DNA of 64,000 nt from Clostridium tepidum (GCF_002008345.1 NZ_MRAE01000006.1:1-64000); one strand, 5' to 3'; shown: positions 17,855 to 27,548, numbered from the stretch's first letter. Made by a program: numbers and translations. Notes: generated from the letters alone by a model not told the origin.

Positions 17855-19168
17855 CTAAATAATATTATCTCCCATATTACTTATCATTTTTAATTTCTGA
17901 TTTTTTATTTTATTTATATTATAATAAACTTTTTCTATATCTATATTAGTAAATGTTCTATCTTTATATACTGTATTTCCATCTATTATAGTTAAGCATA
18001 TATCATCAGATTGTGCAGAATAAATTAAATTAGCTAAAACATCATATACAGGTTTCAGATGAGGCTTATCAAAATCATAAATTACGATATCTGCTCTATT
18101 TCCTATCTTTATTGATCCACAATCCTTCCTACCTTGAGCCTTAGCACCATTTAAAGAAGAAATTTTCATAATTTCCTTTGTACTTAGAACTAGTGGATCT
18201 TTATTAATACCTTTATGTAATAAAGCTGCAAGATTAACCTCTTCTATCATATTTAAATTATTATTACTTGCTGCACCATCTGTTCCGATAGTAACGTTTA
18301 TTCCATGCTCCAGCATTGATTTTAAAGGTGCTATCCCGCTTCCTAGTTTTAAATTACTACTTGGACAATGTGCTACTGTAACGTTATTTTCTTTTAATAT
18401 ATTAAAATCATCCTCTTCAAGATGTACACAATGAGCTGCTATTGTATTACTTTTAAATGTTCCACAATTAAAAAAATATTCTACTGGAGTTACTCCAAAT
18501 CTTTTTTTACATTCCTTTATTTCCAATTCTGTTTCAGACAAATGAATATGCATATTCATATTCGTGCTGTTACAGTATTCAGAAATTTTTCTAACTGAAT
18601 TCTCAGAAGAAGTATAAACAGCATGAATTGAAACATCAGCTTTTATCCTATCAGTATTAGTACCTTTTATATAATCATTTAGCATCTTTGTTTGTTTATA
18701 GGCATTTCCTTTAAAATAATCTTGATTTTCCGTAACATCAACATAGCCATAAGATAAATTAGCTTTTATTCCTGTTTCATAAACAGCTTTTAATATTCCT
18801 TCTAAATTAAAATACATATCATTAAAAGATACTACTCCACTTTTAATCATTTCCGAAATTCCTAATAATGCTCCATAATAACAATCTTCATCTGTAAGAA
18901 AAGATTCAAATGGCCATATTTTTTCACTTAACCATCTATTAAGTGGCAATCCTTCTCCATATCCTCTAATTAAAGTCATTGGTACATGACAATGCATATT
19001 AAAAAATCCTGGAACAGCAACTTTATTTTTTCCATCATAAATATATCCTGTATAATTTTCAGGTATATCTTTACCTATATAGCTTATTATATTTCCCTCT
19101 ATAACTATATTAGTATCCTTTATAACATCATAATTATCATCTATTAGCGTAATATTTTTAATTAACAT
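17855..19168 (-). CDS. mtaD: 5-methylthioadenosine/S-adenosylhomocysteine deaminase
   Basis: A 437-aa amidohydrolase of the TrzF/MtaD group that deaminates MTA, SAH or adenosine to the inosine analogues. Metal ligands appear in order: H59 and H61 (FFNMHCHVPM), the MHIHLSETE histidine, AHCVHL, and the catalytic Asp in TIGTDGAASNNN. N- and C-terminal strands form the small composite domain. It starts at ATG with GGATAGGAGAG. A purine riboswitch of the adenine class lies 108 nt upstream, making adenine or adenosine metabolism the likely context. No operon partner. Substrate preference among MTA, SAH and adenosine cannot be read from sequence. Confidence 0.9.
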   Translation of the reverse strand: MLIKNITLIDDNYDVIKDTNIVIEGNIISYIGKDIPENYTGYIYDGKNKVAVPGFFNMHCHVPMTLIRGYGEGLPLNRWLSEKIWPFESFLTDEDCYYGALLGISEMIKSGVVSFNDMYFNLEGILKAVYETGIKANLSYGYVDVTENQDYFKGNAYKQTKMLNDYIKGTNTDRIKADVSIHAVYTSSENSVRKISEYCNSTNMNMHIHLSETELEIKECKKRFGVTPVEYFFNCGTFKSNTIAAHCVHLEEDDFNILKENNVTVAHCPSSNLKLGSGIAPLKSMLEHGINVTIGTDGAASNNNLNMIEEVNLAALLHKGINKDPLVLSTKEIMKISSLNGAKAQGRKDCGSIKIGNRADIVIYDFDKPHLKPVYDVLANLIYSAQSDDICLTIIDGNTVYKDRTFTNIDIEKVYYNINKIKNQKLKMISNMGDNII

Positions 19169-19495
19169 AAAATCTCTCCTATCCTATTAATATTTTTATA
19201 AATTTACAAAATTTCTCAATCCTATACATAAAAAAACATAATAGCTAATTATAACTTAACTCTTTTAATAGAATTAACTTACAATCAACTATTATGGTAG
19301 TTGGTAGAAACGTTCAACCAATTATGAACTTATATAAGTTATGTTTTTAATTATATACACTATACAATTATTTTTCAATAGTAGAAATTTTATATATTAC
19401 CATTTGTTTATCAAATTATATAATATATTTATAAATTAACTATTATAATAAAATATTTTACTACTGCTTATTAACAAAAGATATACATTATTTAA
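19169..19495. other. mtaD leader and upstream spacer
   Basis: Contains the adenine riboswitch (19276-19340) and its expression platform. The remainder (19341-19495) is AT-rich, with no further feature seen. Confidence 0.7.
19276..19340 (-). ncRNA. purine riboswitch aptamer, adenine class
   Basis: On the minus strand: P1 AACTTATA/TGTAAGTT; P2 GTTCA/TGAAC with loop TAATTGG (family loop ATATGG); the conserved junction GTTTCTACC; P3 AACTA/TAGTT with loop CCATAA (family CCGTAAA); and junction GATT. T at the position equivalent to nucleotide 74 marks adenine rather than guanine binding. The expression platform downstream ends in a hairpin with TTTTTTT near 19230-19237, suggesting transcription control of mtaD. 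Confidence 0.92.
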
Positions 19496-20205
19496 TTAAA
19501 ATGCAGATTTAAATATTTCTATTATGTCTTGTTTACTTCCTTTTCTTGGGTTACTGAAAGCCTTACCATCTTTTAATGCCATTTCAGCCATGTATTCGAT
19601 ATCTTCTTCTTTTACTCCCATGTCTTTTAAGCTAGTTGGAATTCCAAGATCTTTTGAAAGTCTGAACATAGCATCTATAGCTTTTTCAGCTGCTTCCATT
19701 ACTGATAATCCTTCTACGTTTTCTCCCATAAATTCAGCTATATCAGCGAATTTTTTAGGATTTGAAATTAAGTTATATTTATAAAGATCTAACATTACAA
19801 CTCCAGAAAAAAGAGAGGAAAAAATAAATTTGAAATTAAGTTATATTTATAAAGATCTCCCTCATGAGTTGCAGCTATACCAATACCTTTACCACAATCG
19901 TGTGAACTTCCACCACCTATTGTAATTATCATATCACAGTTTTCTTTTTTAAATATTTCTAAACCTTCTTTAACATTTGTATCTTTTGGGTTTGGTTCTA
20001 CTCCATCATAATATGTAACATCTATTCCAGCCTCAGTTAAATACTTAACCGTTAATTCAACTGCTCCACTTTCCATGTTTTTTAAAAATTTGTCTGTAAC
20101 TATTAAGGCTTTTTTACCCAATATTTTACATCTTTCTCCTGCTACTGATATAGATCCTGCTCCCATAAAGTTTACAGTAGGTACTAAATAATCATACATT
20201 CTCAT
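19496..20205 (-). pseudogene. dhaT: 1,3-propanediol dehydrogenase, internal deletion
   Basis: Iron-containing alcohol dehydrogenase that reduces 3-hydroxypropionaldehyde. Only the ends survive. An N-terminal ~120 residues (from MRMYDYLVPTVNFMGAGS to GGGSSHDCGKG, the NAD-binding GGGS motif) read from 20205. A C-terminal ~95 residues (from KFADIAEFMGENVEG to the terminal KQDIIEIFKSAF) read from about 19790. Roughly 165 residues, including the Fe-binding histidines, are missing. A 30-bp sequence is repeated exactly at 19761-19790 and 19829-19858, flanking the junction. Certainly non-functional as an enzyme. Confidence 0.93.
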
Positions 20206-20245
20206 TTGTTTTTCCTCCTAATTTTATCAAAATGTTTGTTTATAT

Positions 20246-20460
20246 CTATTTACATGCTTCTAAAGCATATTTAGCTATTTTCATATCATCTTCAACTGTT
20301 TCACCACTAACGCCTACTGCGCCTACTATTTCTCCATCTACAACTATTGGTAATCCACCACCAAAAGTAGCGATTCTACAGTTATTAGTCAATTGTAATC
20401 CATATAAACTCGCACCTGGTTGTATATTTGGAGTTACTTCATTTGTTGGAATTGCATCTG
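20246..20460 (-). pseudogene. GlcG/HbpS-like haem-binding-family protein, C-terminal fragment
   Basis: About 70 residues of a GlcG/HbpS (DUF336) protein are readable: a YGLQLTN segment, the Gly-rich FGGGLPIVVDGEIVGAVGVSG core, and VEDDMKIAKYALEACK to a stop at 20246. The N-terminal half is absent: the fragment abuts the truncated dehydratase reactivase in another frame. Such proteins often accompany B12-dependent diol dehydratase operons, consistent with the context. Confidence 0.85.
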
Positions 20461-21578
20461 CAATTTATCAGCTTTAACCATTGCTGCAATTCCTACTGCA
20501 TTTTCCATAGAAAATTCTTCTGCCAATCCACCTTTAACTTTCCGTGGTATAAATGTATCTACTGCAAGCAAATCTTGAATCTTTATATCTGCTATTTTTT
20601 GTGCAGTGAGTTTAGACATTACCTGTCTTACTTTTTCAAGCATTCCTCTGCATTAGTTCCTGGTTCTCCCTTTATATCCTCAATAGGAGCGCACAGATTT
20701 ACAGATTGCATAATGTTCTCTGCTCCCTCTTCTACATCTACAGATTCTTTTCTTTTTAAACCATTTATATTAATTTTGCCTGCAGGAATTCTTTTTTCTT
20801 CCACATCTCCTTTAGGAGTTTTTATTACTACTGCAGATCTATTTCCAATTAGCGCTCTAGATATTGGAACTACAGATTTAGTTTCCTCTGAATTCAAACT
20901 AAAAACCGTTGCAATACCATAAGGATTAGATAATACCTCTACTACTCCTCCAGCCGGAGCTACCTCTACAGCTGCTATCATATTTAAAGGAACTTTTTCT
21001 AAAAGCATAACTTCATCTACTATAGGTATAACTTTCTTTAACCTATTATTTACTAGAACACCATTATCTTTTTGAAGTATAGCTCCAGTTATAGGAATTC
21101 CAGCATCCATTGCAAAATTTATTCTTGCTGCTGCTTCTAAAAAGCTTACATTACCTAAAACTACTACAATAAAATCTTCATCTTTTTTTAAATTTTTTAC
21201 ATCTATGTTTTCTAAATCTTCTATTTTAATTGTAGTTCCTACACCTAATCCTATACCTCCTGGTGTAGATGGATTGTGTCCTATCATTGTAGACTCAGTT
21301 ATAATAGTTTCAGTTATAGTTTCCATAGCTACATCTCCAATAACTGGAGCTGCTTCATTTATTCTTAAAAGATCTAAGTCTTCTATATTCATTGAAACTT
21401 TGCCTAATGCTTGCTTAAGCGAATCGATTACACCATCTATATTATCTTTAGTACCTTTTATTCCTGTAGTTTTTACTATGCCACTAGACAAAAATTCTAT
21501 ATTTCCATCCTCATAAACCTTAGCTAGAGCTACTTCGGTGGTTACATTACCTATATCTGCTCCAGCAACAAATTTCAT
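20434..21578 (-). pseudogene. diol/glycerol dehydratase-reactivating factor large subunit, frameshifted and truncated
   Basis: DdrA/DhaF-type ATPase chaperone that swaps damaged cobalamin out of the dehydratase. Residues 1-307 read cleanly from MKFVAGADIGNVTTEVALA. Near 20640, after GEPGTN, a frameshift moves the continuation (MLEKVRQVM..., IQDLLAVDTFIP, ENAVGIAAMVKADKLQMQ) into another frame. The sequence is then cut off and joined to GlcG sequence. About 200 C-terminal residues of the normal ~600, including the second ATP-binding half, are gone. Non-functional. Confidence 0.92.
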
Positions 21579-21680
21579 TTTAATCCTCCTAGTTTATTTT
21601 TTAACCTTTAAAACAAATATAATAATTGTTTTATTTTCAAAGCTATCTTTTCATAATTACTTAACAGAACCTATATAACA

Positions 21681-22115
21681 TTAACTATCTTTTCTTAACT
21701 TATTTCTTTTTTCATATACTTTTGCTGCTTCTCTTACAAATTCAGCATTAACTTTTGCGCCATATTTATTTTTTAATTCTTCTGCAATATCTAAAAGCGC
21801 TTCCTTTGTTGAGCAGAATGGTCTTAATGCATTGTATATTTCAAGTATTCTTTCATCTGATATAGCTATAAGTTCAGAAGCTATTCTTAAATTTCTTGCT
21901 ATAGCATATCTATTATCTGCTTCTGCTATTTTAGCTTGCATTTCTAATGTTTCTGGAGATATTCTCACATCTTCTGTTTTAACTTCTCCATTTAATACCT
22001 TTTGTAAAGTTATTTCTTTTAAATCTTTACCTGTTGGTGTTTTAACCCACTCTGGTCTTTTAGTAGCTAAAGGATATTCTGTTTTTGGATTTATATTTTT
22101 TAAATCTATACTCAT
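21681..22115 (-). CDS. propanediol/glycerol dehydratase small subunit
   Basis: A 144-aa gamma subunit (DhaE/PddC/PduE type) of the coenzyme-B12-dependent dehydratase alpha2beta2gamma2 enzyme. It runs from MSIDLKNINPKTEYPLATKRPEW (family start) through the conserved VRISPETLEMQAKIAEADNR segment to a normal C-terminus with no internal stop. The reading frame looks intact, but the large and medium subunits and reactivase around it are broken, so it has no partners. It is counted as a relic CDS still open by chance. A good AGGTATAAATA-type leader precedes the ATG. Confidence 0.88.
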   Translation of the reverse strand: MSIDLKNINPKTEYPLATKRPEWVKTPTGKDLKEITLQKVLNGEVKTEDVRISPETLEMQAKIAEADNRYAIARNLRIASELIAISDERILEIYNALRPFCSTKEALLDIAEELKNKYGAKVNAEFVREAAKVYEKRNKLRKDS

Positions 22116-22136
22116 CTTATTTATACCTCCACTCTC

Positions 22137-22615
22137 TTATAAGTTAACCTCTAATTGTATTAGTTTAGCACCTTCTACAACATGCTTAGTTTCTTTTATA
22201 TGTAGTAGTGTAGCTTTTGCTTGATATTTTGGTCTTGCCATTTGATCATTTTCTGTTGGTACCGGTGCTGGTGACTCACCCTTTGCACATTTCTTTTTGA
22301 TGGATAACAGTTGTTCCCTTAGACTGTATTCCTATTCCTGAACCACTATACTTTGCAGCATCATTTGCTATAAAAGATACATCTGAAGTTCTAATAACTC
22401 TAATTAAGCGTGCAGTAAGTCCTTCTTCTTCTATACCTGCTATAAGTTCTCTTAATACATCGCTATGAGGAATATTAATATTGTTTTATGCTGATATTTA
22501 CTAAAAGCTGGTGCTAATGCTATAACTACTTCATCAGCTTTTTTCCTACTTCAGCATTTCCTATTTATTTTACTTCTAATTCTAGCATGATAAATTTATT
22601 AGTTTCATTACTCAT
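22137..22615 (-). pseudogene. propanediol/glycerol dehydratase medium subunit, multiply disrupted
   Basis: Beta subunit remnant. From ATG at 22613-22615 it reads MSNETNKFIMLELEVK and then a TAA. The KYQHKTL-like and [48 protein letters not shown] segments follow in shifted frames. After GTTVIHQKE about 30 codons are missing before [20 protein letters not shown] and the terminal [11 protein letters not shown]...VNL. At least one nonsense codon, two frameshifts and a deletion are apparent. Confidence 0.9.
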
Positions 22616-22643
22616 AATTTCCAACTCCCATCTACTTTCCCTA

Positions 22644-24309
22644 TTAATCTATATCTTCTGGTTTCATAGCATTATGAATATTTTTAATTTCTTCCCATCT
22701 TTCTTTACTTAATCTATATCCTGTTCCAGGTCCCATATAATCATTTCTATCATTAACAGCACTGATAACATTAAATTCTTTATCAAGTATTGCTGATGTG
22801 TGTAAATAGTCACCTGAAATTCTTTGTTTTAACATATTAAGAACATTTATAGCTATATCATCAAATCCACCCTTACTTAATGCTTTAACTATGTCAATTC
22901 CAGTTATTCCTCTTTTCATCATTTCTTCTGCTGCTTTTAAGTCTTCAACTACATTTCTTTCAGGCATATCCTCACTTCCGTGTGCATAAGTTGCAGCCTC
23001 AACTTCTTCATCTGTAATTACTGGAAGCCCTAATCCTTTAAATACTGCCTGTATGGCTTTTGCAGCCTTGTTTCTTATTTTAATTATTTCATCTTCTAAT
23101 ACTGGTCTTAATCCACCATCTACCATTAGATCTCTTTGAAGAACATTGTAATCATCAAAATCTTCTGCATCAAAATTTGAACCAGCAAACATATTGTCAT
23201 AGTTAGGAACTGCACTATATCCTGAGAATATAAAATCTGTTCCTGGAAGCATTTGCATTAAAGTTCTTGCGGTTCTCCTTATATCTGAATGTGAAAATGT
23301 TTGATCGTTAGCTGAAGCTACTTCTATATCAATCATAGTTGTTATTAAGTTTTCTGCAAGTACGGCTCTTATTCCTGATGGTAATGCTCCTGGCATTCCT
23401 ATACAACTAACAGCTCCATTTTGTAATCCTTGAACTCCTGCTCCTTTTGTGATATATATACATCTAGCTTCTAAATAAAACATTGATTTGCCTTCTGCAT
23501 ATCCCATTAATGCTTCTGATCCACTACCTGATGTAAATCTCATTTTAAGTCCTCTTGAAGCATAGGCTGATGCTAGAAATGCCTTTAACCATGGAGTATC
23601 ATCTCCATCTGTAAATACTGATTCTGTTCCATAAACTGAAACTGTTTCTGCATAAGTCGTAAGCCCTCTCATTCCAAGTTCTAGTTCTGTCGCTTCTTCA
23701 ACAGAACACTGAGTAAGTATTCCTCCACGACCTACTTGAGACCCTACAAGTAATGATAATGCATTAAATGGAGCATATCTTACTATACCTACTGTAGTTT
23801 CCATTTCTGCAAAACCTCTTACTGCTGCCTCTGCTGCATCCGCCGCTATCTGAACTGGATTATCTTTAAGATTTGTTACATGACACTGATTTGAAGGAGT
23901 TTTTCTTGCTCTCATTTTCTGAAGTGCCATCATCATTTCTACTACATTCATATGACCTACTACTTCTACTATTTTAGCTGGAGTTATTGAAGTTGTTATA
24001 TCAACTATAGTATCTCTATCTACATTAACATCTACAAGCATTTTACTTATTTGTAATGAATCTAAGGCCATAGCCTTTTTTACATTATTAAGATTAATTC
24101 CATAATCAGCTATAAATCTATCTATCATGTCAAATTCTTCTCTTTTTTTGCCATCAAGTTCTGTAATTATACCATTTTCAATTTTCACACTTGGTTTCGG
24201 ATCATTAGGGCTTTTCATTGCAATTAAACCTTCTTCTGGCCCATTCTCCTATAAATCCATCTTTGTTCACTGCACGTTCTGATGAAACTTGGAATCTTTT
24301 TGATCTCAC
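22644..24309 (-). pseudogene. propanediol/glycerol dehydratase large subunit, +1 frameshift
   Basis: Catalytic alpha subunit. From a GTG start at 24307-24309 with AAGAAGGAAT upstream, the frame reads MRSKRFQV...NKDGFIGEW and then shifts near 24241-24245, where GGG replaces an expected GG. The rest, PEEGLIAMKSPNDPKPS to the C-terminal NAMKPEDID, is uninterrupted. The span of 1666 nt equals 554 codons plus stop plus one extra base, and the Klebsiella enzyme is about 554 aa, which pinpoints a single inserted base. Translation from the internal ATG (24216-24218) would give a 524-aa protein lacking 30 N-terminal residues. A functional enzyme is unlikely with the other subunits broken. Confidence 0.9.
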
Positions 24310-24507
24310 TTCTTATTCCTTCTTAGTTTTGTATCTTAATATTTAATTTTTGCTAAATTATTTTTATCTCTCTTAACTTTGTAATTAAATATTACTATAT
24401 TTTTGCGAAAACATTATCAAGTTTTTTATCGAATTTTTGTGTTTTGTGTTGTATTTTTATTAAATATTCTATATATTCATTTTTTTAAATTAATTCACTA
24501 AAAAAGA

Positions 24508-24549
24508 AATCACTCAATCTATTTAAAGATTGAGTGATTTTTTTTATTT
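24508..24549 (-). terminator. bidirectional rho-independent terminator
   Basis: AATCACTCAATCT / AGATTGAGTGATT perfect stem with T8 on the plus side and a CTTTTTT on the minus side. It ends the response-regulator remnant. Confidence 0.9.
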
Positions 24550-24563
24550 TACTTCTGTACTCG

Positions 24564-24773
24564 CTAATTCGATTCTATATATTCCAAAGCTGGATATAAG
24601 ACTTTATTAAATTTACTAAATTTATTTTTATCATTTTTTATATTGTTAATTTGTATTTGAATACAGTTTAACAATTCTAAATCTTTAATAGATTTTGAAA
24701 GATAAGCAATATCTCCATTTTTTAATGCTTCTCTTTCTAAGTATTCATCATCTGCTAACAATATTCTATACAT
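24564..24773 (-). pseudogene. AraC-type response regulator, deleted remnant
   Basis: Starts MYRILLADDEYLEREAL, the receiver N-terminus with its acidic DDE triad. It then jumps to the linker region (KNGDIAYLSKSIKDLELL...) and stops after LYPALEYIESN, where the DNA-binding AraC domain should begin. The phosphoacceptor aspartate and the HTH are both missing. It would have been the partner of the kinase remnant directly upstream. Confidence 0.8.
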
Positions 24774-24787
24774 AAGGTCACCCCTTT

Positions 24788-25791
24788 TTAAAGGTGTTTA
24801 GGTAAACTTATATTTACTTTTGTACCACAATTTATTTTACTTTTTATATCAATAGAATACCTTTCACCATAATAATATTGCATTCGCTGCTTAACATTAT
24901 CAATGCCTATTCCATTTAAATTTTTATAATTTTCATAATCATTAATATACTTTAATTTGTATGAAGGCATTCCTACTCCATCATCTATTATGTTTATTAT
25001 TAAATTTTTATTAGTTTCACAAGCTATAATTTTAATAGTTCCTCCATTTTCTTTTGCATGTAAGCCATTAACAATAGAATTTTCTATAAATGGTTGTAAT
25101 ATCATAAATGGAATTTCAATTTTTTTACATGTTTCTTCAATATCAAAATAAAATTTCAGTCTATCTCCAAATCTAATTTTTTGTAATGCTAAATAAGATG
25201 TACTATATCTGACTTCCTCATCAAAAGTCACCATTTGATCAACTTTTTTTAAATTATATTTTAGCATATCCGATAAATTGCATATAACTTCTCTAGTTTT
25301 AGGTGCACCTTCAACTAAAGCAAGAGAAGCAATAGTATTCAATGTATTAAATAAAAAATGTGGATTAACTTGAGATTGTAAATTCTTTAATTCTAATGTT
25401 TTTAATTTTTTTCAAATTCTGTTTGAATTTTTTCGTATTCCATAAATTTAATACTTTTTTTATTTAATTCTGATTGTGCCATTTTTAATACAGCTTCTCC
25501 CACTATATAATTACTTATATGAAACATCATATGTGCTACTGCTTCTATTTTTTCAAAAGGTATCACTGTAGTTTCATTATATAAGTCTAAAAGTTCATCC
25601 TCTAATTTAGGCTCATCAGAATTTTGAACACCTACTATGTTTTGTTACAGGTTTTCCTTTATAATCACATGTAATTATACCCAACCCGGTTGCTTGTGCA
25701 ATATCATCTTGAATTTTTTGAAACATTTCTATATAATTTTTTATATTGTTTGTTCTATTATTTAATCTTCGTATAAATCAAAAATGCTATT
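24788..25791 (-). pseudogene. PocR-type sensor histidine kinase, disrupted
   Basis: A LytS/YesM-like kinase with an N-terminal PocR ligand-binding domain. The N-terminus (IFDLYED, then KIQDDIAQATGLGIITCDYKGKPVTKHSRC) is frameshifted and most of the Cys-rich PocR core is deleted. A second frameshift lies near 25410. The C-terminal kinase (SQVNPHFLFNTLNTIASLA with the phosphoacceptor His, then IPFMILQPFIENSIVNG and DDGVGM) is otherwise readable to 24788. PocR kinases sense glycerol or propanediol next to dehydratase operons, so this was probably the cognate sensor for the wrecked genes downstream. Confidence 0.85.
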
Positions 25792-25869
25792 GTAAAATAA
25801 ATTATTATATAAAACATTTTCAAATAGATGCAAATGTATTTTTAAATAAAATCAGCTACAAAATAAACA

Positions 25870-25911
25870 AGAAGCTATCTTACAATATAATAATACATTG
25901 AACATAGCTTC
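25870..25911 (-). terminator. end-of-eut-operon hairpin
   Basis: AGAAGCTAT / ATAGCTTCT stem with a ~24-nt loop, followed on the minus strand by TTGTTTATTTT. It lies 45 nt past the eutQ stop. Confidence 0.65.
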
Positions 25912-25955
25912 TATATAGTAATGAGAAGTATTATGTTTTATTTAAGAGATTTTAA

Positions 25956-26429
25956 TTAATCATTTTGTGATGCCCAATCTGCTGGATAAGTTACATATAT
26001 AAATCTTGCATAATTAGGAACAGAAAATTGTATCTTGCTTCCTTTAGGTATTAAAATAAGTTCCCCCGCATCTGCTGATACTTTTCTTCCATCTATGATT
26101 ATATCTAAATGCCCTTCTATAACATAGTCTATTTCATCATAATTTAAAGTCCAATCAAAAGTTGTTTCCTTCATTTCCATAATTCCACAACCAAGTCTTG
26201 GGCTTTCTTCTAAATCAAATAAATCTTTAGTATAAACTACATCATTAGGATTTCCTGTATCTAATCTATTAGATTCATCAACTTTTACTGTATTTAATTT
26301 AACTGAAGTTATTCCACTTATATCCTTATTTAATACAAAGTCTTTCTTTGGTGAAGTACTAACTTCATTTAATTTTTCTTCTATAATTTTTCTCACTAAA
26401 TCTTCTATAACTTTAGAATCTAAGTTCAT
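25956..26429 (-). CDS. eutQ: ethanolamine utilisation cupin protein EutQ
   Basis: A 157-aa protein. Residues 1-60 are a variable N-terminal segment; residues ~75-150 form a cupin barrel with family motifs CGIMEMKETTFDWTLNYDEIDYVIEGHLDI and AGELILIPKGSKIQFSVP. EutQ is reported to be linked to microcompartment assembly and to acetate-kinase-like activity. It is the last gene of the eut operon, four bases after eutH, and is followed by a terminator hairpin. Confidence 0.92.
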   Translation of the reverse strand: MNLDSKVIEDLVRKIIEEKLNEVSTSPKKDFVLNKDISGITSVKLNTVKVDESNRLDTGNPNDVVYTKDLFDLEESPRLGCGIMEMKETTFDWTLNYDEIDYVIEGHLDIIIDGRKVSADAGELILIPKGSKIQFSVPNYARFIYVTYPADWASQND

Positions 26430-26432
26430 ATA

Positions 26433-27521
26433 TTATGCCTCCTTTTCTAACATTTTGTTAGCTATAAATACAGCTACTACTACCGCTGAAATTCCTGCTA
26501 CAAGTTTTCCTATTATCATAAGGAATATCATATTTTTTGCAACTCCCGCAACAAATCCTAAGTGATCTCCAAATACAAAAGATGCTGAAACTGCAAAAGC
26601 AACATTTATTATTTTACCTTTATCATCCATATCTTTCATCATTCCAAACATTGGTATATTGTTTGCAAGAGAAGCAATCATTCCTGCTGCTGCTACATCA
26701 TTCATCCCTAATATTTTACCAAGTCTCATTAATGGTTTTTTAAATACTTTAGTTATTACATAAACCATTGGGAAAGCTCCAGCTAGTACAACTGCAATAT
26801 CAGAAACTACTGTGAAACCTTCTTCAATTGGTGCCATCCCTGGTATTATTACTATACCAGTTAGCTTTTCCACAACTGCTGCTGCAAGTCCTAAAGTAAT
26901 TATAACTACTACAGTTTTACCAAAGTATGTAAATCCTTTTATTATTTTATCTGGAATCTTCCAAAGACCTATAGCAATTAATACTGCAAATAAAATTATT
27001 GGTACTAGATTTTTTAATATCATAGTAATAGAATATCCTGCTGTTAATCCTCCAGCTATAGCTCCAAAAGGTATTGTAATAATACCTGCAAGTACTCCTG
27101 TTGCTAAAAACTTATGATCTTCTTTTCTTATTATTCCAAGAGCTACTGGTATAGTAAATACTATAGTAGGTCCCATCATAGCTCCTAATATAACGCCTGC
27201 AAACATACCAGCTTCTGGGGAATTTGCTAGTTTTACTGCTAATTGGAATCCTCCCATATCATTTGCAAGCAAGGTTGTTGCAAACATAGCTGGATCTGCA
27301 CCTAAAGCATTATAAATTGGTACAATAATTGGCTTTAAAACATTAGAAAGAACAGGAGCAAGACATATAACTCCAACCATAGCAAGAGTTAAGGATCCCA
27401 TTGCCATAAAGCCTTCTTCCATTTGTTCTCCCAAGCCAAATTTATTGTTAAAGCATTTGTCTATGGCAGCTAATACCATGAATATAACCATTAAATAAAT
27501 TATAATATCGTTTATTCCCAT
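26433..27521 (-). CDS. eutH: ethanolamine permease EutH
   Basis: A 362-aa membrane protein with about ten to eleven hydrophobic helices, the EutH transporter that assists ethanolamine entry, mainly at low pH or low external concentration. Recognisable stretches include the start MGINDIIIYLMVIFMVLAAIDKC, the VICLAPVLSNVLKPI helix and the MFATTLLANDMGGFQLA loop. It is co-transcribed with eutQ downstream and shell genes upstream. Intact, with a normal ATG and an AAGGAG-type site. Confidence 0.95.
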   Translation of the reverse strand: MGINDIIIYLMVIFMVLAAIDKCFNNKFGLGEQMEEGFMAMGSLTLAMVGVICLAPVLSNVLKPIIVPIYNALGADPAMFATTLLANDMGGFQLAVKLANSPEAGMFAGVILGAMMGPTIVFTIPVALGIIRKEDHKFLATGVLAGIITIPFGAIAGGLTAGYSITMILKNLVPIILFAVLIAIGLWKIPDKIIKGFTYFGKTVVVIITLGLAAAVVEKLTGIVIIPGMAPIEEGFTVVSDIAVVLAGAFPMVYVITKVFKKPLMRLGKILGMNDVAAAGMIASLANNIPMFGMMKDMDDKGKIINVAFAVSASFVFGDHLGFVAGVAKNMIFLMIIGKLVAGISAVVVAVFIANKMLEKEA

Positions 27522-27548
27522 TAATAATCTCCTTCCAATATGAGTTTA

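Noticed and set aside
20428-20922. 164-aa plus-strand frame
   Set aside because: Antisense to the reactivase and GlcG remnants, whose minus-strand translations match known families.
22644-24218. Large dehydratase subunit as an intact 524-aa gene
   Set aside because: The missing N-terminal 30 residues are encoded just upstream in a neighbouring frame, with a GTG start and ribosome site, so the gene is frameshifted rather than naturally short.
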